From Oxytricha trifallax (lineage: Eukaryota > Ciliophora > Spirotrichea > Sporadotrichida > Oxytrichidae): DNA of 64,000 bases. Shown piece after piece: positions 10,918-22,000 of the stretch. How positions within the stretch are numbered: the stretch's first letter is position 1; the number at the start of each line of letters is the position of its first letter. The notes beneath the pieces were generated by a model. That model saw only the letters and a program-made list of their open reading frames with translations. It had not been told where the DNA came from and did no database searches. The translations under genes and the position numbers were made by a program. The DNA lies in assembly GCA_000711775.1 (NCBI GenBank), contig ARYC01000061.1:1-64000 (forward strand). The letters are read 5' to 3'.

Positions 10918-11700
10918 TGGAGTCTATGAATGATGCAATTAAGAGAATTTAATCTCAAGATTTTATACGAAAATTTCGAAGTCAAGAGGACCTCTATAGG
11001 TACTTGGTTTAGCAAGGTAAGTTATTTAGTAAGATTTATATATTCATTATAGTTTGTCTCTTTTTGCCTACTTAGGAGGAAACTAAAATCTCATTCTTAA
11101 AAGCCTTACTAAGTGAAGAGAAAAAAGATCTTAAGTCTAATGAAATTAGGATGATAGAGATACCTTACTACCCTGAAATCTCTGTAACAAATCTTTATGA
11201 TGATGCTATGAGTGATCCAGATGTTGCTCTCTACTTTTTATCAAAGCTACAACGCTCAAATAAGTTGCCAGAGAGAAATTTCTTCTTTGGTGTACTTGGA
11301 ACTTTGAAACCTGAGTACTTAAATGAAGTAATTTAAGAAACTTACCAGAAATACCACAGCATCTCTCCTGTAGAAAAAGAGAAGTAGTGAAAATGACTCT
11401 TGGTTGTAGGAACAGCAGAAGCATTCATTCATCTCAAGAAAGCTTACCCTTCTAATTTTATAGAAAAACCTTGAGCTGCTATATGCTTGATGAAAGAGCG
11501 CAGCAAGTTAAACAGAGAGAGAAAGTCACAAGTAAAGCATGAATTGAGTAAGAGACTCTTCAAAGATATTTAAAAGCCAGACGAGATGAAGATAGATGCT
11601 GGAGATAGCACTAAGAAAAGAAACATGGGTCCAAGCAAGCCTTAAGAGGAATTAAAAAAAGTGATACCAAGTCCCTTTACGAGTAAATTTAATATGTAAA
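10918..11700 (+). pseudogene. TBE 22-kDa ORF with in-frame TGA codons
   Basis: Starts at an ATG (MESMNDAIKR) and stays in one frame to the end near 11,700 apart from three TGA codons, near 11,388, 11,394 and 11,474. At least two sit where Trp would be natural (after EKEKQ.K before LLVVG, and between EKP and AAICLM). Without them it would be about 260 codons. The family is the TBE 22-kDa protein of unknown role. The pattern suggests TGG to TGA decay with no indel. Recoding of TGA is a less likely alternative, since TGG is used for Trp in the neighbouring transposase and TGA ends the host genes. Confidence 0.65.
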
Positions 11701-12730
11701 CTTATTCATTCGTTTAAATCTAATATTTATTTAAATACACAAAATCTCCCTTCTATTGCGCATACTTTAGCTTTATCATCGCTGAATCTCTTAGCAGCAC
11801 TCTTAATAAAATCCACTGTATCTATCTTCAAGTCTTGCATCAAGTGATAGAGCAGCAATTACTTAAATGACCTTTCAATAGCCCTCATATAATTCAATTC
11901 CATTGATTGAGGACTGTACGGAACTTTAAATACAGGTGTTATGTTTAGCCTTTCATATTCCTTCTTTCTACAAACAGAATAATCTCTTAGTCGGCGTATT
12001 TATCTTTGAGTTATTACAAGAACTTTATGTACAATTCGGTCTTTATTGATCGAGGGTGGATAACATAAGTCTCGAGGTCTTCGCTTATTCCACCAAGTAT
12101 TGCATAAGTTTAAACCTTAACCTTTTAATTATATACTTCTATGTTGCTGTACCTCTTATACCAAGACCTCGATATGAAGGTATTAAACGTGAATACTGCC
12201 TCATCAGCGTGTATGAACTTTATATTATGCTCTTAAGCCCTCTGCATTTAATCGAATATATAATTTAAATTATCCTTATAAAATGGAACATTAAAGCCAA
12301 TCCCTCTCTTGATGCGATTGACTGTCTTGTAAGATATTCCGTTCTTTTTAAATATGTTCGCTATAGATTAAGACGAGTTATGAAGCTCAGGAAATTAGCG
12401 ATGAAACATCGCTGCCCTCTAGGCAAGAGAGAAATGAGCCCAGTATTTAAGAGTCTTATCATTAATAAGATAATAAATATGATGTTACTAGAGTTTTAAA
12501 TGTCTTTTTGGCTTAGAATTAAGCTGCTATCTCTTTAAATTCAATGCTAATAGACAGTGAGTCCTAAAAGTAGCAAGAGATTTATGAAGCAGTCTTGCTA
12601 TAGATGTGTAATTTAGAATAGGTTTTAGTTGATCACTATAATCATCGCAACCATAACGCAACTTAAACTATAAATCTACAAACTCACTGTCATAAACAGA
12701 CCCTAAATCTCTTATATACTCACTCAAATT
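11690..12730 (-). pseudogene. TBE 42-kDa DDE transposase, catalytic box 2 deleted
   Basis: The minus strand in ciliate code is open from about 12,730. It has an N-terminal domain, then NGISYKTVNRIKRGIGFNVP (helix-turn-helix), then HADEAVF with the first catalytic Asp (about 12,200), then SRSWYKRYSN. About 75 residues later the frame reads EIILFV and switches by one base near 11,970. Downstream it resumes with KKEYERLNITPVFKVPYSP and the Glu box (SPQSMELNYMRAIERSF). The DNAxVH-type second Asp box expected between these is missing. The simplest reading is a short internal deletion that removed box 2 and shifted the frame, leaving an inactive enzyme. Trp is encoded by TGG here. Confidence 0.75.
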
Positions 12731-12840
12731 ACTAATATTTAAACATTAAATCACAAATAAACCCTTTAAAACCCTAATAAAGTATGCGTTAATAGACTAC
12801 TTTCATCAATCAAACTACTGAAAGTGTTTCAGGGTTTTGA
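12720..12840 (-). repeat. right inverted terminal repeat of the TBE
   Basis: Reverse complement reads CAAAACCCTGAAACACTTTC then AGTAGTTTGATTG, so the second C4A4 block has decayed relative to the left end. It abuts the 5' side of the transposase ORF. Confidence 0.82.
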
Positions 12841-13054
12841 GTGCTAAACGAGTTACAAGTTATGATAACTAAAAGATTAGGCACTTTTGCATAAGAGTTT
12901 TGAAATAGCTTCATAATTCAATTCTTGTTCGATTTTTTGTTTAATTAATATTTGTACCATACCTATGTATAAGCAGTAAATTTAAACTCTCACAATAAAT
13001 AAAACACTTAATATAAATAATTTCTATTTCTTGAATTTTAAATTGACTTAATTT

Positions 13055-13140
13055 CTCTACTAACCCCAATAAGACCCCACTATACCCTAAAAATCTAAGG
13101 ACTATAACACTGATTAAAGGGTTTTAGGGCTTTGATTATA
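13055..13140 (-). mobile_element. TBE-like terminus relic
   Basis: Reverse complement begins CAAAGCCCTAAAACCCTTT and continues with the GGGT/GGGGT-containing pattern of the TBE ITR, in the same order as at 8845-8950. No TBE genes adjoin it apart from the TBE ending at 12,840, so it is a separate solo end or a remnant into which the TBE inserted nearby. Confidence 0.55.
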
Positions 13141-14721
13141 ATGATAATTTTACAGAGACGTTTTTTTAAAAAAGTTTTTAGTTTTATTAGTTGTGGTTGT
13201 TGACTGTACATTTGATTGCATACTAAAATAGTAATCTTGAAGTTTTCGTCATAGAGACTCAATATCATAACTAAGATTTTTCATAAATAATCTTCAATTT
13301 TCGCTTTCCACTTTCATAGTATTGTTATTTTAAGAAATAACTTCCATATTAAAGATAGTGTAATTTATGTGTATGGTAACTCAGATTCCACAGTTATTTT
13401 CTAAATTTTGGTATTTTCTTAAAAATATTATCATCTTATTAAGGTAAATATATATGTCCTAACCGAGATATCCCTATCCACACCGCTCCGATTCTTAAAC
13501 ATATCCTATTTCATATTAAAATTTTAATTTTCGAGTTCTAATAAGGTTATAAATTACTAATATTAGTATTATTAATTGATATTTAAAATTTTGTCACCAA
13601 CATTTAACTGTTTTTTTTATGACTTTATATAAAACTTTATTTATAAAAATATTTTATAAAATCTAAATTTTTCAAATCATTCATATTCTATGTGATTTGA
13701 AATAATAGGAAGATCGATATTAGTAAGATCGTTATTAACTTTTTTTAAAAAAAATTATTATTTTTAGATGTGGGGAGGAGTATCTTGGTTATAACATATG
13801 TACATATTATAATTAATTTGGTCGCAGCAATGGTTGAATGCACCTTCAAAATTACAAGAAAATATAATTAATTTTTAGGCAATATAAACGCTCTAATTGC
13901 TAATAGTTATTATATAAAATATACAAGTTGTTTTGAGAATGTTATTTTATATATGCATTTCATATAGTTCATTTGTGAATTCAAGATAAGCCCTGATATC
14001 AAATCATTTTTATAATTAGTTAATTATAAATAATGAGCAGTATTTTATAATTAAATTTTCGATGTTTGTCTTTATAAAAAATTAAATATCAATATATAGT
14101 GGTCTCTTGTAAAAGTTATTTAATATTAATAAATTTATTTTCAATTAATTTTTACTAAATTATTAAAGCTGTACCTTAAAATCTATTTCATTGATATATT
14201 CATATTAACAGTATCTCTGTAGTGTTGCATTAAATTTAGCATGAAGATTTGGTAATTAAAAATATACAAATCACAATTTTTATTATGATCAAATATATTG
14301 ATATATAAATTAAAATACATTTTTGAACTTATAAAAAGAATACTTAAGTATTTTCTATTGGTATATTTCTGTCCATTCGAAAATTCCATAAATTGTCAAT
14401 TTTAATTAATAGATTAACCGTATCGTTGTTGATTTTCTTTCTGAAAACTATAATTTTTTAATATATTTTTATGTAACTTTCAATTATTAAATATTGAATA
14501 ATAAATATATAAAAACGATTGCAAACCTTAGAGATTTTCTGTGATTTTTTTTATTAACAGGAGAACTGATTTTAATGTCTAGATTTTTTAGCATGGAATA
14601 ATGAAATTTATTTTTAATAAGTTTTATACATCTCTTTAACTACATCAATTCAGTTTTATTAAAGATTGCTATTAAAAAAATTAATTAATTTTAAATATTA
14701 ATTTATTATCATAATAATATT
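13141..14721. other. AT-rich stretch without recognisable genes
   Basis: No convincing frame in ciliate code. Many TGA codons in all frames, homopolymer A/T runs. Germline spacer or very decayed element. Confidence 0.5.
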
Positions 14722-15304
14722 TCATGTCATTTCAAGGACACGTTTTTTGAAACAATCAAGACATTCAACATCTATTTTATGAATATTTATCTATTAATCT
14801 ATGAAAACATGAACTGATTCATGTTCAGTGATTAATTTTCTCTCCAAGGCCAATATTTTATTTTGAACTACCTCCATTTGATTATTGATAATCTTCTCCA
14901 TGATTTCCTTGTCAAATCTATTTTTCTTATCATTAAGTAAAAACAAAACTTTATCATAATGATCTTTGAGTAAAAATTGTTCAAAAACTCTGGTGCATCT
15001 TAATCTATATTCGCTCTCATTTAATTAGGCAATTTTCTAATTAAAAACAAAAGTTAGATTGAATTTTAATTTTAGTTTCAATTTTTCAATGGGAGGTGGC
15101 GATTTAACATCAATGTCTTCGTGTAAGCCTTGGTCTTTTCTTAATTATTAGGCCATCTAAAATATAATTAAAAATATTCAAAAAATGTATAAAAATGGGT
15201 TCAAAGTTTTAAATTTAAAGAAAAATCAAAGAAATGATATTAAAAAAACTTACCAATTATTGTGCCATTATGTTTAAGTCTTCTATGTCATAATTATATT
15301 CCAT
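14722..15304 (-). CDS. small charged protein of unknown function
   Basis: The minus-strand ATG at 15,304 starts MEYNYDIEDLNIMAQQL. An insert of about 130 bp bounded by AATAATT (left in gene order after ATGGCAC, right after ATGGCCT) must be removed to continue RKDQGLHEDIDVKSPPPIE. The rest is open to TGA at 14,722-14,724: a Leu/Lys/Glu-rich protein of about 160 residues (FEQFLLKDHYDKVLFLLNDKK, MEKIINNQMEVVQNKILALE) that looks alpha-helical. The insert could also be read as an intron (GTAAG...TTTTAG), but that would duplicate the MAQQL sequence, so an IES is preferred. No family recognised. Divergent from the LamG gene 774 bp away. Confidence 0.65.
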
Positions 15305-16077
15305 TTAAAATTACTATGTAAATTTATATATTTTTATTCTTTATTAATGATTTTTATAGTAATTTTAAGTCTCTTAATATAAATGTTTAAAAATATCAAT
15401 ATTTATAAATAATAAAGTCAGATATAATTTATTAATTTAAAAATTTTTTATAAATAAGTTAAACTAATTAAAATTGTTCTATAAGTCTTTTGACATTTCT
15501 TTAATTATCTCCTATTCTAGTATTTATATTTTTTATAATATTAACTATTTTATATATAATTTTTAGTTTAAAGTAAAATAAAAATTAAATTTTTATCTGA
15601 AATTCATATACAAGATTTAATATTCCATTGATGAAATTTAATAAAAGCATGATTTCTAATATAAATGAATATATTTAAATGTTTTTTGTTTTGGATAATT
15701 ATAAATATTTAATGTGGATACAATAATAAACTATAAAAATGAATTCACATATCGACTACTTTTAAGAAAAACTATAAGATTAATAGATGAAGCATGAACT
15801 CAAGCGAAAATAGTATAAATAAAATATATTTAATTTATAAAAATCTTATATATGGAAAGAACAATTTAAATATTAATATTTTTAATTTATAAAGTTTTAA
15901 TTAAACAAATTAAAAATACTCCTGTACCAAATATGAAAATAATAACATTTTCACAAAATTCTAATTATACTTTCTCGGTAAGTATAGTTTTCTCTATATA
16001 AAAAACAACTATAAATAGCTAATTATAATAAACTATCTTAGCCAAATTATTATTATTCTAATTGTAATTATCGTAAA

Positions 16078-19000
16078 ATGACTGAAAATTAATATGATCT
16101 ATTTATAGTGAGTTTCTTGTTGCTGAATTAATCAAGTGCAACTGTATTTTTTGATTTTTCAACTGGTAGTAGTCCCTATACAGATCAAATTGGAAGCACT
16201 GCAATAATTGACTATAGTAAGTAATAATATGCTTTTGTGTTATTTTTATTTATTAAAATTTCAATTATCGCTAAAAATAGTTTAGTTCAATCTAATCTCT
16301 ATTTGAAGATTAAATTTATAAACTTACTCTCTAAATATATAAAATCAGATATCTAAGATCCTACTTTCAATTATATTAATATTTAATGATTAATTCATTA
16401 ATTAGATTCAATAATTTAACATTTATAGGTTAAATTAATTTGTTTTCAACTTTGTATAGCCAATCATCCAACTGATGCTAGCAATCCCACCGTTACTTAA
16501 TTTGGTGGCTTGTACGAATCTTAAAACATGGCTTGCTAGACTCTTCAGGAAAATGGCAATACAGAACAGGCTTTTATATTTATTCATCAATTTCCACTGT
16601 ATATTATAGAGGAATTTCACTTATTTTAATATTTAATGCTTCTACCTACTTTAACAATCATAAAATAATAAGAAAATGCTTAATTTCATTTAATCATTAA
16701 TAATTTTTATGAAAATTAATTAAGAATAAAATCTAAGAATTAATTGAATAACATGCACATCTCTATGTTCGTATACATCTTTGACACTTCATATTTCCTA
16801 TTATTTATATTTATTTCTCTTTAATTTTTATAAAATTATAGTATAATTTTGAATAACTTTGTTATATATAAACACAGTGGGAGAGTAGACAATAGTCGCG
16901 AAATACGGAGATTCAACGACCAACGGAGGACAGCTAACTGAACATTTCAGGTTTTACATGGATGGAGATAATCTAGAAATAGAGCTTACCACAGCAAGAA
17001 AAATAATTAATTTAGTTTCTATAATAGTTCATGATATATAATATAAATAAATTAACAAAAGCAAGTGGACCGAATGATGTGAATTATCAGAGAAGAAATC
17101 GAAGGTACACTAATGTGAATCTAGAATGTAAAAAACATTTAATATCTATAATTCGTTTTTATATAGCTGGGTGGTACTTCATTCCATAATAATCTTTAAC
17201 TTCTTATTGTAAAAATTTTAAGCTAATTTTATTGTTTAAAAAAATTAAATTCTTAACACATTTAGAAAATGCCTTATTTATTGATGGCTTTCGATGTTTA
17301 ACAACGTGGAGGGTTTTTTGGTAGTAACCAGATGGACTCAGATTTATACATTACTCATGAATCAAATTGTGGAACTTTAGATAAAGAACAAGCCACTTCC
17401 ATCCAAAACTTTTAATTTTTTATTTTTTGATAAAATTATTTGAATAGCTTTCATTCAATAAGTTGAATTTAATTAAGGATATTTTTTTACAACTCTGATT
17501 TAAAACCATTAAAATTGTTTATAGTTTTATTCTTAATTTATTTTATAACAAATTAATTGAAGATAAATGTATTTTAAACAAAGTTAAAATTGGATAAATT
17601 AATTTCTGGCAATTTATTTTCTAAATTGTTATTAATGAATTTAAATTTCAAAAATAAATCTGCTCACTTTGATTAAAGCACATATGATAAGATTTTAATA
17701 ATTAATTTATAAAATATACATAATATTTTAGATTTTGATTGGCAAGACGATCTCTCTTACTACTTTTATAATTATCTCTATCTTTATTAATATATTAATA
17801 ATTGAATTACTTTTGTTTTGGTAATGAGCAAGATTTTTTAAAAAAAATTTCTTATTATCATTGATTACATATTAAAATTTTATAATTTCATATTATTAAA
17901 GAATAAACTGGCGGTAATGGTAGTCCAGCAACAACTTACACAGCAGGTTCAACTCCGTTTTCAGGATATATTAGAAACTTTAGAGCAGGACCTGGGCCTA
18001 TAAATGCAACAAGTTTTTAAAAAATATATCAATCATACATGAAATACATATATGGGAGTATTAATACTTTCTTATTTGATTATTTAAAGTGAAATATCTG
18101 GAGGTTATCAGTGTGGAGGGTGTATTATTATTATTAAAATCTTTTCAAATATTAAAAATAATATAAGTAGTTATCGTATATGTATATAAATTACTTTGTA
18201 CAGGAAATTGCTCAATGTGCGATACATCAGGGATGTGCCCATTCGGTGCAGCAGATCCAGAATTTTTAATTTACGATTTCACCGAGGGAAGTTTAACTGG
18301 TGGCAGTACCTGGGTTGGTATTGATTATTTAATTAAATTAAATTGTATTTCTAAGTTAAAATCTTTAATCTAAACTGTTTGTGTTATAGTCAGACAGCAG
18401 AGAAAGGTACTGGGCCTGCTTTCACTCTAGCTGAAGATTGGTTTGTAGACACACCCTATTAGTAAGCACAATTATTATAAGTCTCTATAACTTAATGTTT
18501 AGTGTTGATAACCAAGGATTGTACTATGATAACTCAGAGATGTGCTCAGCTACTGGATTCACTTATGGAAGCATTCATTCATTTTCGATGGGGGTGTGGT
18601 TTAAACGTAATTCTGGCACATCTGGATCATTAGTTACTCTTAAATAAGCCGATCAAATTATATCATATTGATAATATAGGGTCTATAAAATAATTAATGG
18701 CAATTAGGTTTTAAAATAATTTATAAATAATTATTAAAAAAGATGCTTTAGAGGAAGTCAAATTTTTAATAGAAGCATATAATCTTAATAATGCAGGGAA
18801 AAAAAGAAATAAACTAGATATCTGACATAAAAAATGATAAAATTTATCAAAATTTTCTCAAATATTTTTATTACTGATTAGGATTAAGAATTAAAAAAAA
18901 GAGTAAATAATTCAATTTATTTTAAACTTAAATTTTTAAATGAAATCTTATACTTTTTTATGAAACACAAATTTATATTTTTTTACATTCTTTTATTAAC

Positions 19001-22000
19001 GATGATACAGTAGTATTCGATTTATAAGGATATCCTGGAGGAATCATGGTAACAATTGGTACCGAAACAACTTCAATTACTTGCAATTACAGTAAGTTCA
19101 ATTTCCTTTCTAAACTCCCTGATTTTAGATCCGGATATTTGGGTATATGCATTGGTAACAGTCACAGTAAGAACCGCAACTTCTTCGAATATTTGCCTAA
19201 AAGCAGATAAACCCTTGTGGGAAATAATGACATTAAAATGCATTCTTTAATAAATAAGTCTAGGTTTAACTGTGATACATGTAGTTCTGTTGACGCTATA
19301 TATACTGATCCAGGAAACATGAAGATATGCACAGGTGGTAATGGTTTAAAATAAAGTTTTGATTTGCTATTCATAAATTATCATGTTTTATCTATGTTTG
19401 AAAAATGGTTTCATGGGGACTATAAAATCCTTGCATTTTTACAATTATGGGATGTCACAAGACGAAGCCAGCTACACTTATCAAAGGGGGAGTTGTGGCA
19501 CCTTCAATATAAATATAGCTTACACTAATTTAAATACAATTAAGCTTAAGATTTTATATGAATGGCAATAGCTGTGATTAGTGTTCTGTAGTTACCGGTG
19601 TATGCTATTCAGATTGTGCTAACAATTATCTTTTGTAATTATTAAAAGAAAATTCCTAAATAAGTTTTACTTTTCTCTCATTATTTTGAGAATGAATATG
19701 GCTCTACATGCCAATCCTGTGATACTAACTGTAGCTCATGTTTTAATGCTTTAAATTCTCAATGCTACTCAATATAAAAAATTACAATTTCTTAGTTATT
19801 TTTAGTTCAGGCCACTTTTAAATTTATACTTAATGATAAATTTATACTCTTGCGTTAAGGACACATCTACAGCAATACCATTTGAGTAGTATGTCTACGC
19901 TGAGACTATTTGTCCATATTGTGGAGACTCTTTCATTCTGACGACTACACCTTATCTTGAAGAATGTGATGATGGAAATCTTCTATCAAATGATGGGTGC
20001 AGTGACATGTGTCAAGTTGATGATTATTTACTTTTAAGTAATTTTTGTTGAACTCTTTGAGTTCTCGCCCCTCGAATGAGCAGCATAATTTTTTCACAAA
20101 ATTTTCTAATTATTAACAAGTCTTAATAACTTAACATAACTCATTTAATAAGTGTCTAATGTTATTTTAAGAATATTTTAATTCACTATAACTCAAGTAT
20201 CTCTTGATATAATATCAGATAAAACAATAAAATTTAATTAAATCTTAGAAATTGAAAATTTTTAACATTTCTATATAAATTTTACTTTTATTTTTATATT
20301 CTTTTTGTGATAGTGGTTATTTTAATCAGGATAAAAAGAGTATTTTACTAATATTTATCTGAAAGTATAATTTAAAATAACGAGTCTTTTATGAAGAATG
20401 ATAAAAATAAAAGTAAAATTTTAAATAGAAATGTGAAAAAAATAAGCAATAGTAAATTTCTAATATAAAATTTACAATTATTGTTTCTATCTGATTTAAT
20501 GAAAAAAATGCTTGTGTTTTAGAGTATTAAAGTTTTCTTATAGAGTTATTATAAGTTATAATGAATTTCTTAGACTTAAAAATAATTCGAAAATGTTGAG
20601 TAGAAAATTTATGATGCCCACTCAGCGGTGAACACTTTTAAATAATAAGTAATGTAAAGTTGAAGATATGTGGGTGTGCACTCCATCATTCTAGGATATT
20701 ATGGGTCCCAGTGTCTGTGTGTTCAATTGCATAGATGGTACGAACAGCGTCACTCATACAAATGGGACTATACCTATTTACCTGAAAGATTGCGATGATG
20801 ATAATGCAGTTACTGATGATGGATGCACTCCACTTTGCAATATCAATACGGGCTGGAAGTGTTTTAAAACCCCATGTTTAATTGATAAACTAAGCAAGAA
20901 GGTTTTTTAAAAATTAAATTATAATTGGATAATAGTAAAAAAAGTAGTCTAGTCTGTTAATAAATTTTTTTATTTCATCTAATAACATATATTAGTTTTT
21001 AAATAATTTACTTACTGTATAAATAATATTTTTTAAGCCATAATTCGTTTGTTCTCAGCATTCAAGCCTTTGTCTTAAATGTCCTTGAGGTATTATTATG
21101 AGTTTACTTATTGAATTATTACATAATAAGTATTTAAAAGTGCAAAAATGGTACAAATACAGGTCCAGACGATTGCTATGAGATTTGTGGTGATGGCTTT
21201 GATTATCACACTTATGAATGCGATGATGGCAACCTTGATGAAATATTTTATGTTTAAATATTTATCTAAAATTTATTGATGACGGTGATGGGTGCAGCTC
21301 ATTATGTGAAGTTGAAGATCCAGATTACACTTGCCAATATGGAGACTTCCCCTGGCCAGATATTTGCACGATGGCCTGTACTGTTAGAGGCGATGACTTC
21401 GGTGAACTACCTTGCATAGACTCTAACAATTCTCCATTGGATGGATGTAATGAAGACTGTGAAGTGGAAAATGGGTGGGAGTGTACTTTAGGGTCACCCA
21501 ATGGAATTGATTCTTGCTTTGAGGTCTGTGGGGATTCTTTTGACATGGACTAATACGATTGCGATGACGGCAATGTCAATTAAACTTATTAATTGACATG
21601 TGAATGAGATGTAAGTCTTATAGTTGTCTTTTGTGTATTTTAAATTAGTTATTTAACCTAGTTTATCCATTTTCAACGTTAAACGATGGGTGCTCTTGGA
21701 ATTAGTGTACTATTGATGCAGGTTACGATTGTAGATATTCTGATTGGATCTCCAGAGACGCTTGTAATGAAATCTGTGGAGATGGCTATAATTATGGTGT
21801 CCAAGGACAATGGAACTATCTCAACAATAAAATTAAATTACACTGTTTATTTTTAAGTAAAACGAGTGAATATTATTAGAGTTAATAACGAGTGCGATGA
21901 TAGTAATTAGAGACCAGGCGATGGATGTGGAGATCAATGTAGAATTGAGAGAGGATGGTCATGTTCAGGTGGTAATACTGGAAGAGAAGATGTTTGCGCT

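Larger units (their letters stand above)
8845..12840. mobile_element. Telomere-Bearing Element (TBE), nearly complete, inactivated
   Basis: The left end begins CAAAACCCCAAAACCC, the C4A4 telomere-like terminus that defines TBEs of hypotrich germline genomes. The right end is its inverted, slightly degraded copy. Inverted terminal repeats extend imperfectly for about 130 bp (8845-8985 and 12720-12840). About 4.0 kb long, as known for TBE1. Inside are the three expected genes: zinc-finger kinase (-), 22-kDa ORF (+) and 42-kDa transposase (-). All carry lesions. In the living cell TBEs are removed during macronuclear development; their transposases have been implicated in that process in Oxytricha (established knowledge, not seen here). 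Confidence 0.88.

Noticed and set aside
16199..16460. IES with pointer TATAG at the first interruption of the LamG gene
   Set aside because: Joining at TATAG brings a TGA into frame; the GT-AG intron 16,217-16,459 keeps the frame.
18438..18647. Separate small gene starting at 18,438
   Set aside because: It begins in a stretch spliced by a GT-AG intron and its body is an exon of the LamG/DUF4215 gene.
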